64,000 nt of DNA from NCBI GenBank assembly GCA_977006965.1, contig OZ345353.1, positions 3,472,001 through 3,536,000 of the forward strand. Direction: 5' to 3'. Under the pieces are notes generated by a model. That model saw only the letters and a list, made by a program, of their open reading frames with translations. It made no database searches and was not told the origin of the DNA. Below, piece after piece: positions 11,403 to 22,349 of this stretch (its first letter is position 1; each line of letters starts with the position of its first letter). The position numbers were made by a program, and so were the translations under genes. The DNA comes from Phymatolithon calcareum. Lineage: Eukaryota; Rhodophyta; Florideophyceae; Hapalidiales.

Positions 11403-11966
11403 TGTAGTATAGCGTAGCCTTGGCCTTTGGGCCCCCACACGCGTATATACACGTGATCACAGCGGCTGACCCTATCGTTGGCACGTGTAATACTGTTATG
11501 ATAAAAATTTTAGGCATGTGTAGCTGCCTTACAGCGCTCATCTTTTCGCTTGATGCTGTAAGGAGTGGACGGGTATAGAAGCCCGTTGGCCGCCTTCGGA
11601 TGAGAAACAACAACCTTTTCCGGATCACTCTCGGCTTCACGTAGAAGGACTACGGGTCCACTACCGCGACTCCTGCGGATCCAACGCGCACGGCTCGGTT
11701 ACGGCCTTGCTCACATTTCGAGCTGGGCACTTCCAGTCGAGGAAGCGTTACCTCGTACTGATCGCCCACGGCACTTCCGGAGCGTTTTCGCTCACGCACG
11801 ACGCACGGTGTGTCCCATTTCTGGCTCTACGTCGGTCTAGCACTTCGGCCCAACTCGTGGCCAACCCCAACATACAGTCAAACCGACGCTCTGCCAACTC
11901 CTGCGCCTTGGGGCTACAATCCCATTGCGCCCGTATAACGGCCGACCAAGGGCCCTTTATACTACA
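11403..11966 (+). repeat. 5' LTR of inner chromovirus
   Basis: Aligns with 20810-21358 through its length. Shared blocks include CCCCCACACGCGTATATACA near its start and TACAATCCCAT near its end; the first of these contains a TATATA-type element. Confidence 0.88.
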
Positions 11967-11967
11967 G

Positions 11968-11985
11968 TGGTCTCAGAAACTTCGT
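11968..11985 (+). promoter_or_regulatory. Primer-binding site of inner chromovirus
   Basis: TGGTCTCAGAAACTTCG begins one base after the LTR end. It resembles the initiator-tRNA-Met complement TGGTATCAGAGC common in gypsy elements, with mismatches. The assignment is by resemblance only. Confidence 0.55.
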
Positions 11986-12022
11986 TCAAGTCCACCCAGG
12001 CCACTTGAGAACACCGTTGATC

Positions 12023-14148
12023 ATGTCGGCTACCTCAAGGAAGTCGGCTCGCGTCCGAGGGGAAAGACTCAGGGATGTTCTAGCGGTGTCGGTCTGTCTG
12101 TCCTATAGGCACCGTAATACCCGATCTAAGCCCGGAGACAAGTCCCTTGCACCAACGGACACGAACTCCCAGGCCACAAGTCCAAGGAAACCGCGGCCAT
12201 CGACCTGCAGGTTGATGACGGGATAGCACAACCCGTTGTCAAGGACGTCGGCAGTAATGAAGCAAATAACTCTCCCGAAGACTCGTTCGAAGCCATTGAC
12301 GACGCCCTGCAGGCCAAGGAGCAACTATACGCCAGCCGGGCCAAAAGAAATCCCGCTACCGACGGGATCGCGCATCCAAAACACGATTCCCGTTTCGACA
12401 AGAACGTGCCTCCAAACCTTCTGGACTGGGTGAAGAGAGCAGTCCGCGCAGCTTTCGAGCGCTGGGCCGCTGAGATGGCCGATCGAGAGACCTCCAAAGG
12501 GCGGATGATACGCCAAATTCTCCAGGAAGAGCTTCAATCTGAAAGCCAGAAACTTCGCCAAGAAGCGGAGCGCGCCATGAAAGCCAAGCTGCCCACATAC
12601 GCGAAAGCTGACGAAGCACAAGCTCTCCGCGACGAGGACGACGCACTCCGGACGGCCATTGTCACGCCCTTCCAGTGTACTAGACAGCGGCCTCCCAAGT
12701 GGGGTGACAGGGACCTCGTCGATCATTGGAGGACGGACAGGCCCTTCGATCAAGATTCAGATGCTCCTCGAGACCTGGCCTCAGCGGCCATGGCCCGGTC
12801 AGTGGCGAAAGAGACTTTCGCTCGAGGGCTCGTCGAGATCGAGCCAAGTCCGCGTTTCACCGGGTTACTCTCGTTTAAGAGTTACCGACTCCAGAACCGT
12901 GACCTAAGCGTAACCCCGGATGTCTCCCGACACGCTGGCCAATGGACCTGTCGCCTATCTACAACAATGGAGATGCATGTTTTCGATGGCACCACGCCTA
13001 TCGCATGTCTCCGGTTTCTGGCCGCATACAAGAGGGCCTTGGACATTGAAGGTATCCGAGAAGGGGCGGCTCTCAGAATGTGGCCATTTTTCTTGACAAA
13101 CGACGCCTACGACCTCTTCACGCAGATGACCGAAGACGGAGAGGCCGACATCGGAGATTTCAGTGATTGACCCCACGCAGTTCAGTTCTTTTTTCAAACA
13201 TACTCGAAAGATCAGCACCTCGAGCCGGCCGTTGAGATGCTGTACAGCAACAAGCAGAAAAAGGATGACGACATCAGGGACTTCTACCGCCGGCTTATGT
13301 CGGCTGCACGGGATGTCGTAGGGTCTTTTACGCAACAGGAACTAATGACCAAGTTCATGCGCGGCGTTCACGCGGACATCCGGCCGCTGCTTCGGCGAAC
13401 TCGCAATGGCCACAAAGGCCCAAACGCTCTTCGCGAGTTTGCCGAGGAGGCCGCGGCGATTCACGATGCGCTCGCCGCGGTCTCTCGCACATCCGTGAAG
13501 AAAGTCACTATCTTTGCCGTTGACGAAGTCGACCCTCTTCTTCGGAAGATCTTCGACAATTGTAAGGCCGCCGAGGAAGCTAAGGCTAATTCCAATTCCA
13601 ACAGGATCGCCCTGGCTGAAGGCCGTCAAGGGCCGGCTCACATGTCGCCTGCCTCTACGACCGCCACCGTAAAATACTCCGACTTCACTCGGACCTACGA
13701 GGAATCTCTCCCGGCGTCAATATCCCTTTCGCTTTCCGCTCCTCCTGATCTGTATGCAGAGGTATACGCCGTTCGAACGCCGCTAATGTCCCAGCCAGGG
13801 AAGGCCTTAAGGCCATTTCGTACTACCTTTCCGCGTCGTCCGGCTTCTCCCAATCCACGGAAGACCAGGGCCTCTCCGTCCGCTCTAGACATTTGTTTCA
13901 TTTGCGGGCATAGAAGCCCGACATGCCCACAGGTGCATAGATTGGACAACGACCCGGCCTTCCAAGCTTGGGCCTTAGGCAACTTCAACCGCATTCAGGA
14001 CTGGCAACGGATGTGGCTTATCTCTATCAACAGAGCTCCGCTACAGATCGCGAACCACTCGGCCAACAACTCGAGCACCACTACCGCTCCGGCGGTAGGC
14101 GCCCCCGCTCCTACATTTGAATCGCTCAAGCCCCAACCGGAAAACTAA
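12023..14148 (+). pseudogene. Inner chromovirus gag
   Basis: The likely start is the ATG at 12023 (MSATSRKSARVRGE). The frame shifts once between about 12130 and 12210 into the main gag frame. That frame runs to 14148 and is interrupted by a single TGA at 13168-13170; coding sense resumes directly after it in the same frame (residues ending VEMLYSNKQKKDDDIRDFY). The C-terminal part carries a zinc-knuckle-like CFICGHRSPTCPQVH at about 13891-13935, with Cys/His spacing that departs from CX2CX4HX4C. A Pro/Ser/Thr-rich tail follows. It would form the virus-like particle core; here it is broken. Confidence 0.78.
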
Positions 14149-14149
14149 A

Positions 14150-14600
14150 CCGGGGGCCGGGACGAATAAAAGTCTCTCCAACAGGGGAGCGTCCGGCGAA
14201 CCCATTCACGAATAGGAATCGCTTTTCCGATTCGCGACCACTCAAGAATCGTCTCGCTCGGTATTTTCGGCCAACGGCCAAAGAGGTCAGTGGTGCGACC
14301 ACGCGCGGCCGGCCATAAAGGCCAGGCCAGAGCTCTTTCACCCATCTCGACGATTCACACTCCTTCCCTTACAATTGTTAGTCCCTTCCAATATTAGGGC
14401 GAAGGCGATAGCTATTCCAATGTTCCTCTTTTTCTCACAGAGCAGTTTTCCGGCTCCACGAGCGAGACTGTTGCTCTGTTCGGCCTGCCGCACGATATCT
14501 CCCCAGAAGTGTACCGTGCTGACCCGATTTGCCACATTTCCAAGTACAATTGCAAAATCTCGGCCAAAATTGGACCCAGCCAGAATGAACAAGTCAACTC
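14150..14600. other. Gag-protease linker of inner chromovirus
   Basis: No domain recognised. Frames are broken, and the segment sits between the gag stop and the protease active-site motif. Confidence 0.4.
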
Positions 14601-15120
14601 CTAACCGTACTGGATACCGTGGCAGGCCTGACCCTTATCTGGGCCAATTTGATTCCGCCCAAGGCCATAGAGACCATTGAAAAGTCAAAAAATATCGTCA
14701 ACCTTGCCAGCGCCTCCAACAACAGCCTCAATCTTCTGCGCATTTTTCACCTCAGCTTCACTGTCGCGGCGCAATCGAATCGCACCACTTTTGTTGTTGC
14801 GTACGAACTCTGCGCTGACGCCATACTTGGTTTCAATAAATTGACTCCGCCGTTGAAGACATCAAGGTACAGAACCACTTTGTGATCCTCACGGATAGAA
14901 AAATGGCCCCCATAATTCGTAAACGTTAGTTTTCCCCGGTTTCGCACAGCTTGGCTGAAAAGAAGGAACCCTGAAAGAGATCCTTCAAATCGCTCACGGC
15001 ACTCCGTTGCGCTAAAAGAGTGATATTAGAGCCACACAACGAAACCAACGTCCAGTTACGTGCCCTCTATCGGGGCTCTGTTTCCTTGAAGATTTAGCCA
15101 TCACTTTCGACAAGTATAGG
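14600..15120 (+). pseudogene. Inner chromovirus aspartic protease
   Basis: LDTVAG at about 14609-14626 occupies the place of the catalytic D-T/S-G-A motif, with Val instead of Gly. A retropepsin-like pattern follows, ending near ADAILG at about 14818-14835. After a frameshift the strand continues with INSAVEDIKVQN, also typical of gypsy proteases. It would mature Gag-Pol; the altered motif and the frameshift suggest it is inactive. Confidence 0.65.
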
Positions 15121-15126
15121 GCCACT

Positions 15127-16060
15127 GTGGCTAGCGGCATTGCTGAAATCCGGCCGGACGTCCCATTCCGTGTCAAGGTGGCCAACTTCTCCGAGTCACC
15201 TGTTGTTCTCGCGAAGGGCATACGCCTCGGACACGCCGTACAGGCGCCGTTCAACGCCGATGTCCTCGCTGAAAGCTTCGAACGTGAAGATGGCCAAATG
15301 CCCGCGGTCTTTTGCAACGGAGACTTTCGCAACGTCGACCCTCGGGAGAGTCCCTTAACAGAGATGGACGTCGACCTTCCTGCACTTGAACCTGCCCAAC
15401 AGGACAAACTACGAGCCATGTTACGGCCGTTCTATTCAAATGTAGAGTGGCCACTTTGGTCGTGTCAAAGTGACAGAGCATTACATCGACTTACTTCCCG
15501 GCTCTCGTCCGTCATTTGCGCAACCGTACTGCACCGGCCCTGAGTCACGGAAGATAGTTGAGGGATCAGTCTATGATCTTCTGGATAACGTCGTTGTCGA
15601 AGGAGCCCGATCACCCTGGCCTTCACCTGTCGCACGCGTCTCCAAGCCCGATGGTTCACGACGAATTTGTGTTGATTATCGGCGCCTTAACGCCATGAGC
15701 ATCAAGGATCGCTTCCGCTTCCCCGGATGGAGGACTTCTTCGACATCTTTGGGCGCGTAAAGTTCGTTTCCACGCTCGACTGCATCTCCTGCTTCTGCCA
15801 AATTCTAATTGCCAAGGACGACCGGCCTAAGACGGCCTTTACTTTTACCAGCTTACTCTGGATACACTTCTCCCTGGCAAATAGAAGTCATGTCTCGTTT
15901 ACATTGTCGATGTCATCATATTCTCCAATAATTTCAAGGACCACCTGGGCCACGTGCGCGAATTATTTCATGAACTGCTGGCCGCGGGACTGTCGCTCAA
16001 GAACTAAGAAGTGTGCCTTCTTCCGCCATACTGTGGACTACCTCGGCCATGTCATTTGAC
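15127..16060 (+). pseudogene. Inner chromovirus reverse transcriptase
   Basis: The pre-RT segment (VPFRVKVANFSESPVVLAKG) is at 15151-15212. RT itself starts after a frameshift near 15450: SRRICVDYRRLNAMSIKD at 15655-15710, then (new frame) FVSTLDCISCFCQILIA at 15761-15811. The catalytic box, in yet another frame, reads VYIVDVIIFS at about 15898-15927, so the Y-I-D-D core has Val for the first Asp. An in-frame TAA follows about 25 codons later (near 16005). Three or more frame changes make it non-functional. Confidence 0.8.
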
Positions 16061-16249
16061 CTGAGATGCTTGAAGTCGCGTCCAAAAACAGCTCGGCCAT
16101 TGAGCACTTCAAGTTCCGTAAAACGCAAACACAGCTTCGCAGCTTCACGTTTACCTCCGTTTTCTGTCAAACTTCGCTCGAGTCGCCGGGCCACTGAATA
16201 AGCTACTTGCGAAAGGCGAACCGGCCACGCTGTCTCCGCCTGAAAAGGA

Positions 16250-16743
16250 CCGAGAAGAGGCCTTTAACCTCCTCAAGAATGCATTAATGACCACTGCGAT
16301 ATTACGGCTTCCGCAAACAGACCTCGAATACTCCGTGGAGATGCGACGAGCAAATCGGCCGCGCCCTGATGCAAGCACACCAGGATGGGAATCTTTACCC
16401 AATTGGCTTCAGGGGCCGGAATCCTAGTCCGCCGGAGCGCAGCTATAGCGCAACCAAGCGAGAATACCTCGCGGTCATTTGGGCCACCCTGATACTCCGG
16501 CAATATCTTGAACACCGGGATTTCACGTTATACACTGATCACCAAGCACTCCGATGGATCTTTGATCTATCCGAACCCAGCGGCCGTTTGGCCAGATGGC
16601 GACTCCGCCTCTTGGAGTTCGACGTGACAATCAAGTACAGGAAAGGAGCCGAAAACCCCATCGCGGACGCAATCTTCCGGCTCCCCACCTTTTGGTATAC
16701 CAGCGTCAAACCCCGACTTGGAGATACCTTGTTTCTTGATTGA
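16250..16743 (+). pseudogene. Inner chromovirus RNase H
   Basis: Continuous from about 16369 to 16743. It shows PERSYSATKREYLAVIWA, then FTLYTDHQALRWIFDL and GRLARWRLRLLEFD, then a C-terminal ADAIFRL motif where ADALSR is usual. It degrades the RNA strand of the hybrid during reverse transcription. This is the best preserved pol domain of the element. Confidence 0.8.
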
Positions 16744-16779
16744 ATCTGGCCACGGGGGCCAAGCGCCATGTAGACACGT

Positions 16780-17715
16780 CGACAAGGATTGATCTTGATT
16801 GGGACCCGGTTGACCTGCATGAGGACGTCTCTGCCTCCATCGCCGCTTATATGGAGAACCTTTTGGCTCTCATGGCCGTCAAAAATACATATGTATCACT
16901 TGCTACAATCGAAGATCTCCTGGCCGCACAGTATAGGGATGAAGAATGCCGAGAGATCTTCTAGAAGATTGGAAATGGCCATTCGAAGACCACCGCGGCC
17001 TGCTCGCCAGGATAGCGCCACTTGACGGCGCTGTTCAAATATTTGTTCCCAAGGGCCTTCGCCAGAAAGTCCTGTACTTGGCGCACTATACCCCGGTCGC
17101 CGGACACCCGACCATCACGCGGCAGTATTACACGATGCGGCGCACCTTCTGCTAGCCCACTGTTTGGAGGACATCCGCCATGCATCACGGCTGAGCCATC
17201 AGTGTTCCGTCGAACGTGTCCGCCTTCGTACCCACAAGTCGCCTCTCAAGCTCTTTCCGGCCAAGCAACCTCTGGAGTTCGTGGCCATCGATATACTGGG
17301 CCCTCTCCAAAGCACTACGGCTGGTCACCATTTCATGATGGTTATCACCGATAAGTTCAGCAAGCTGACCAAGGTCGTTCTGAAGACCAACATACGCGCA
17401 CTGACCGTTGCACGCGCTGTACTCGACCACTGGATGTTCTGCTATGGCGCTCCGGGCCGCCTTCTTTCCGACAACGGGACTCATTTCACCGCCAAGGTGA
17501 TCCAGTACTCATGTTCGAAACTAGGAGTCAAAAATTTGTTCACCACCGCATAGCATCCGCAAGTAAATGGTCAGAAAAAACCATTCAACCGCACATTTTT
17601 AGCTGGACTGCAGGCCTTTCTTGCTGAACATCCACGCACATGGCACGAATACGCCGGCACACTCGCGTATTCTTAAAACACGCAGGTTCACAGAACCACC
17701 GGCTCTCCGTCTTTT
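16780..17715 (+). pseudogene. Inner chromovirus integrase, zinc and catalytic domains
   Basis: The zinc-binding HHCC part (HYTPVAGHPTITRQYY) is at about 17083-17133. The core has FVAIDILGP (first Asp, about 17278-17306) and LLSDNGTHFT (second Asp, about 17461-17490). A TAG follows at about 17551-17553 where Tyr is expected before HPQVNGQ. In the next motif the residue matching the catalytic Glu is Lys (NGQKKPFNRTF). Two independent lesions, the stop and the Glu-to-Lys change, therefore remove activity. Confidence 0.8.
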
Positions 17716-18500
17716 GCGTTGGGTCTCTCTCGCAACCCGAATCCTATGGTCCTTCGGATAGACACGCAAGTTTCCGAGGAGCTTACGCCCGGCAATGCCC
17801 ACGAGCGTTTACGCGCTCAACTGACCCGATTTGTCCCGGCTGCCTCGGTCAACATTACGGGAAACCAAGATCGCAAGATGCGGAATTTTTATGCTCGCGT
17901 CAAGCCGTCTCGATAGCCCCACGTCGGCAACCGCGTTTACTTGGAACGCCGGGGGTCCATAGCCAACGATTCGTCTGGTCTCCTCGTCGCCAGAAGCTAC
18001 AGTCCAAAGCCGACGGTCCCTACTGTTCATCGGAGAAGCGTCCCACACTATCACGATCGACAGAGATAGTCTTAAAAGAACCGTTTCCCGTGACAGGGTA
18101 ACCCCGGCGCCTCCAGACCCTCGAGATACCGTCGAGCCCATTCGTCCATAACTTTGGATGACGGCACACCGACTGACTCAGGTCAAACAGACTATTGTGC
18201 TAATCCGTCTCCGCCGACGATCATGCGACGCTCGCCTCGCCGCCGCATGCGACAGGCCTCCGAGTCCGCCAAACCCCCCGGACCGAAACTGTCACTGTCC
18301 CGGAGGATGAATTCCACCGCGCACTGCGCAATCCATCGGCACCTGCGACCCCGCGGGTGTTCGTCGTCGATTACATCGTCGACTATTCCCAAGAGGACAT
18401 GACTTTCCGTGTCCGTTGGTACGGGTATCCACCGGAGGAGGACACTTGGTAGCCTCCTGGGTGCTTGCCATATAATCTTGTCTCCTCGTATTTTCGCCGA
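17716..18500 (+). pseudogene. Integrase C-terminal region and chromodomain of inner element
   Basis: 17719-17916 continues the integrase C-terminal region (LSRNPNPMVLRIDTQ and a basic stretch). A chromodomain is encoded at 18357-18449: VFVVDYIVDYSQEDM, then FRVRWYGYPPEEDTW, with the aromatic and acidic residues typical of gypsy chromodomains. The Glu codon that normally follows TW is a TAG at 18450-18452, after which PPGCLPYNLVSSYF continues in the same frame. Chromodomains steer integration to methylated-histone chromatin, and this makes the element a chromovirus. Confidence 0.78.
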
Positions 18501-19030
18501 CAGAAGCGCCAGATCCCCCGCGGCATGCGTCAGCTGTGTGCTTAATCGGCCGGCCCATAGGCCCAAGCGATATCAGAACGATCTCTATTGGCGTTGTGAC
18601 ATTTCCGGACACAGTGGCTTACGACAAGCTCTTACGATCACCGTTCTTGCTTTGGAGCAGGGGTGGCAGCCCATGCCATTGCGCTGGCTACAAGGGCCCC
18701 GAGATTATGTAGCTGTACTATTCTTTTTCAATCAACTTACAACGAAAGCACTCTCTGTAAGACTTCTTTTGGAATTCATTTTTCGGTCAAGCTTACAGTC
18801 TCCCTGCGCCATTAATTTTTCGGTGCTTACATCTGGAAAGCACGGGGCCCCCATATGAGCATCTAACGCAATACTGCATGGCCAAAATATGGGCATCTAA
18901 CTCCGTATTACTGTACACTCCGTACCCATTCAACGTAAGGTTGAATGTTCCACACCGCTCCGGGCAGCGAAGATGCTGCAACGGGACCCTCGCGTCCACG
19001 TGCACTACTGCTGGCCCCCTGGCCTTGGAA
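18500..19030. other. Spacer between pol and the antisense frame of inner element
   Basis: No domain recognised on either strand. Confidence 0.4.
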
Positions 19031-19031
19031 A

Positions 19032-20213
19032 TCATCTCCGAAGCACGCGTCGCGTCGCGAAGAAGCACAGAGACAAGATCCACTCGGCCGCAGCGCGGGC
19101 TGCCGGCGTCGATTCGATACACCGCTGGCGCACCTCCTCGATCTCCTCTACGTATCTGTCAATGAAATTCGTACGTGTGCAATCGTCCATCATGGCCAAT
19201 TTTCCGGCCTCTAGCGCGCCCTTCCCTAGTCGGTCCAACGTAAGGGACACGGCCGGATCTATAAGGACTTCTGCAACCCGCCCCTGCAGAGTTGACGCTT
19301 CGGTAAAGGACATCGAATCAGTGCAGTACAGCGGGCAGCGCTTATCCTCACCATCGGTGGTCTCAACGACCGCGGCCTCAAAGGCCGCTCCCCACACACG
19401 AAATGCCTCGTCAACCGCCGACACCGATTGAAGTCCTAGGGCTTCGAGCTCTGATTCTGCCTCTTGGGTGTCCGTCTCGGCCTCAAGGTCGAAAAAGTAT
19501 ACAGGCCCCCTCGCGGTTACTGGAGCCTTAGGCAGATATTCTTTTTCTTCCGGCTTTTCGACCAGTGGAACGACTCCCTCGAAGGCCTCAGTGACACTTG
19601 GAGTATTTTACAGCCCCGAAACGCCCCTGCTTGCGCCACAGCCCACTTTTTCCAGCAGAAGGCTCCAGCGCGTCCACTGTATTTCCTCTCCGGCCACCAG
19701 GATGCCACCCCTTTCCTGTGTTGCGGCACCGGTACGCGGCATGGCCCGCGGTACGAGAGGCCGCCAAGTGACCTTGTCGAATGGCACAAAATCTTCAGAC
19801 GCGAAAAACGGCCCGCCCACGTCGTTTCGCTTCGGACGACGGGTTTCTGCCGGGTCCACAAGCGACCAGCGCACTTCTCGCATGACATCAAGCAGACCTT
19901 CGACCTTTCTGCCCTTAACGCTATCTGCGCCGCATAATACAGTGCCCCCAATGACCGCCATGCCGTCTATCACGGCTGATGGAAGCCACCACAGACGTTC
20001 CAAACGCCCGCGTTCCGCCTCAGCCAGCAACTCCAGGGCCACCGCACGGGCCCACAGGCCGAAAAATGCCGCGCACAGAGCCTGGCGCACGGCACCGCGA
20101 TCTCTGGATGTCTCTGTCAGAGGGTACGGCGCCTCGGCCATGCAAAGGCCCAGCACTAAGCGCACCAACGGCGTCGCTGAGCAGAGGACGCGCGGAACTT
20201 CGAACTCTGCCAT
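19032..20213 (-). pseudogene. Antisense ORF of inner chromovirus (about 394 codons, one stop)
   Basis: On the minus strand the 201-codon frame 20213-19608 and the 130-codon frame 19424-19032 are in register. Only one TAA, at 19608-19610, interrupts an otherwise continuous run, and the codons between 19607 and 19425 also read as ordinary protein (TPSVTEAFEGVVPL, then PVYFFDLEAETDT). The predicted product is Ala/Arg/Glu-rich with an amphipathic start, and I recognise no domain. It lies between the chromodomain and the 3' purine tract, in the position of the antisense ORFs reported for some plant Tat/Retrand gypsy elements. I do not claim homology to those. Function unknown. Confidence 0.6.
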
Positions 20214-20794
20214 CCCTCGGGCACCGTCACATACTGGCTCCTTACGACGGCCTCTGTCGTCTAGACTTCGCTTTAGACTTGCGCACTGTCGAGGAGCGCA
20301 CCATGCTCATGTCTCCATCGGCGGACGTCGCGCCTTCGGCTGAAAATTGGCCGCATACGCCCAGGGAGGAACTCCGGTATATCTGGTGGAACGCTTAGGC
20401 CCTCGAGGACATGGCCATCAAATTGGGCGAGGGACAAGCACCATGAGGCGCTTCAAGTGTTCTGAAAAAGGTAAGCACTCATTGTCGCTCTGGCGCAGTT
20501 CGGACACTGGCCACATCGGCCTCCACGAACGGCGAAAGCTCAAATGGTTTTCTTAATTGCGACGCCCGCGAGGCCAACTTATGTTCCCACCGCCACCCAT
20601 GCGGGGCCCTAAACCACGTGCCGATGTTCGCGTATTCAAAAGACATCTTAGCGGACACCCGGACGCGCCATTCCCGTGAGGCCCGTATGACCAGGGGCAC
20701 ATCGATGCCGAACCGCCAAGCCATCGGACAAGCCTTCATCGTTGTGGCCGATTGTTTTTTGTGTTCTTGCTTTGGCCTGCGGGGCCTCCTCGTG
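20214..20794. other. 3' untranslated region of inner chromovirus
   Basis: GC-rich, with no credible gene on either strand. It separates the start of the antisense frame from the 3' purine tract. Confidence 0.4.
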
Positions 20795-20809
20795 TGGAGG
20801 AGAGGGTGG
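20795..20809 (+). promoter_or_regulatory. Polypurine tract of inner chromovirus
   Basis: TGGAGGAGAGGGTGG abuts the TGTGGTAT start of the 3' LTR, where plus-strand DNA synthesis would be primed. Confidence 0.75.
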
Positions 20810-21358
20810 TGTGGTATAGCGTAGGCTTGGGCTTTGGGCCCCCACACGCGTATATACACGTGATCAAAGCTGCTGACTCTAGCGTTGGCACGTGTAGTAC
20901 TGTTATGATAGAACTGTTAGGCATGTGTAGTTGCCTTACAGCGCTCCTCTTTTCGCTTGACGCTGTAAGGAGTCGACGCGTACATAAGCCCGTCGGCCGC
21001 CTTCGGATGATAAACAACAACCTTTTCTTCACGTAGAAGGACTTCGGATCCACCACCGCGACTCCTGTCGATCTAACGCGCACAGCCCGCTTACGGTCTT
21101 GCTCACACTACGAGCTGGGCACTTCCAGGCGAGGAAGCGCTACCTCTTACTGATCATCCACGGCACTTCCGGTGAGTCGCCGCTCACGCACGACGCACGG
21201 CGTGTGCTATTTCTTGCTCTACGTCGGTCCAGCACTTCAGCCCAACTCGTGGCCAACCCCAACATACAGTCAAACCAACGCTCTGCCAACTCCCGCGTCA
21301 CCGGGCTACAATCCCATCTCACCCGTATAACGGCGGACCAAGGGCCCGTTATACTACA
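20810..21358 (+). repeat. 3' LTR of inner chromovirus
   Basis: Matches 11403-11966 with many scattered substitutions and a few small indels, indicating an old insertion. It ends TATACTACA, followed by outer-element sequence. Confidence 0.88.
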
Positions 21359-21570
21359 CCTTCCTCAGAATAAATGCCAATCTCAAGGCTTTCAGAGTTT
21401 AACTCCGGCCTATGGAAACTTCTCAGTTTCGATTCCTCCTCCAACAATTGCACGCTGACTACAACTGCTGACGGCGTTTTAAGAACTGAGGACGTCCACG
21501 CCCACTATTTCTTCCCGATCACAGGGACGTTGAACTTCAAACCTGCTGTTGACTATGACGACGCTTCTAA

Positions 21571-21927
21571 ACTCCTCCCTCGCCAATATCTGCTCCGCAG
21601 TTTGCTCCGCACTCTCATAAAAAGACCCCTCGTCGTCGTAGTCGTTCGCGAAAACAAACAAGAACTCTTCTACCGGATGCCTCTCCGCTTGTTCGGCCGA
21701 CTCCTCGCCGCCGGGGTCGTCCACGGAAACGAAAATTCATCCATCCTGCGGCCGCTTCTACGCTTGTTGCGCCGTCTACGCGGCGACGTGGTCGCCCCGC
21801 TAAACCAGTATTGACTCCACCTGCCACACCCGTGTCTTCTGAACATCATCCGTCTGCATCTTCCTCTCGCAGAATTCGGCGCTCTCGCCAAATTCCCATG
21901 AAGCTCAGATCGAAATACGTGTTATAA
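21571..21927 (+). pseudogene. C-terminal AT-hook tail of the outer gypsy polyprotein
   Basis: A 118-residue open frame, very basic and Pro-rich. It contains TPRRRGRPRKRK (21700-21735) and TRRRGRPAKP (about 21778-21807), two textbook AT-hook GRP cores flanked by Arg/Lys, and ends MKLRSKYVL then TAA. AT-hooks bind the minor groove of AT-rich DNA. In this position, at the end of an integrase polyprotein, they could take the targeting role that a chromodomain plays in the inner element. The link to the integrase is broken by the insertion and by stops just upstream. A Ser/Leu-rich frame on the same strand (21374-21814) is a shadow. Confidence 0.65.
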
Positions 21928-21954
21928 AGCATTCGACTGTTTCTTGTCTTGACC

Positions 21955-22345
21955 ATACGCTGTCTGTCTATTATCATCGCGCTCACACAGGCAGCGACCG
22001 AGATTTTTGCTGTCGTCTTTTCTTCGCCATGCTCGGACTTTCGCTGTCGACATTTCTTCGACAGTGTTTCTTTTGTGAAGGAGGTCACCGGAGATTTCGC
22101 TGTCGTTATTTCTTTGACAGGCTTCGGACTTTCTCTGTCGACATTTCTTCGACATGACTTCCTACACACCACCACATGTTTCGATGCTGTCCATTCTTCG
22201 ACAGGCTGTAGACCTTCGCTATCGACATTTCTTCGACATGGCTGTATAATGCGCTTGACTGTCGCCACACATTCGCTGTCGTACATTCTTCGACAGGCTG
22301 CGGACTTTTACTGTCGACCTTCTTCGACATGACAGTCACTTTCAC
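21955..22345. repeat. Array of short inverted repeats (TGTCGA..TCGACA) in the outer element 3' region
   Basis: At least five copies of a unit near TGTCGACATTTCTTCGACA, spaced about 55-100 bp apart (near 22042, 22135, 22192, 22223, 22277 and 22314). Each can form a hairpin with a TGTCGA/TCGACA stem, and the intervening text (GGCTTCGGACTTTCGC) also repeats. It lies between the pol stop and the 3' LTR, and minus-strand frames across it are low-complexity products of the repeat. Confidence 0.7.
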
Positions 22346-22349
22346 CGAG

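Larger units (their letters stand above)
11403..21358 (+). mobile_element. Inner Ty3/gypsy chromovirus, 10 kb, with antisense ORF
   Basis: Bounded by LTRs of about 564 and 549 bp that begin TGTAGTATAGCG/TGTGGTATAGCG and end TATACTACA. Flanks read ACTTC on the left and CCTTC on the right, a plausible 5-bp target duplication with one mismatch. Order: LTR, primer site, gag, protease, RT, RNase H, integrase, chromodomain, then 2.2 kb that holds a minus-strand open frame, a purine tract and the 3' LTR. The 5.9 kb of gag-pol is broken by isolated stops and frameshifts rather than large deletions. At 10 kb it is longer than most chromoviruses because of the extra 3' region. Confidence 0.88.

Noticed and set aside
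12406-18500. Reassigned stop codons in this organism
   Set aside because: TAA, TAG and TGA all interrupt frames at positions where relatives have different residues (Tyr, Glu and others), and frameshifts are also present. Ordinary decay explains it.
20752-21036. Plus-strand 94-codon frame at the 3' LTR of the inner element, and minus-strand frames over both LTRs
   Set aside because: They cross the LTR and appear in both LTR copies only because these are duplicates; no protein motif.
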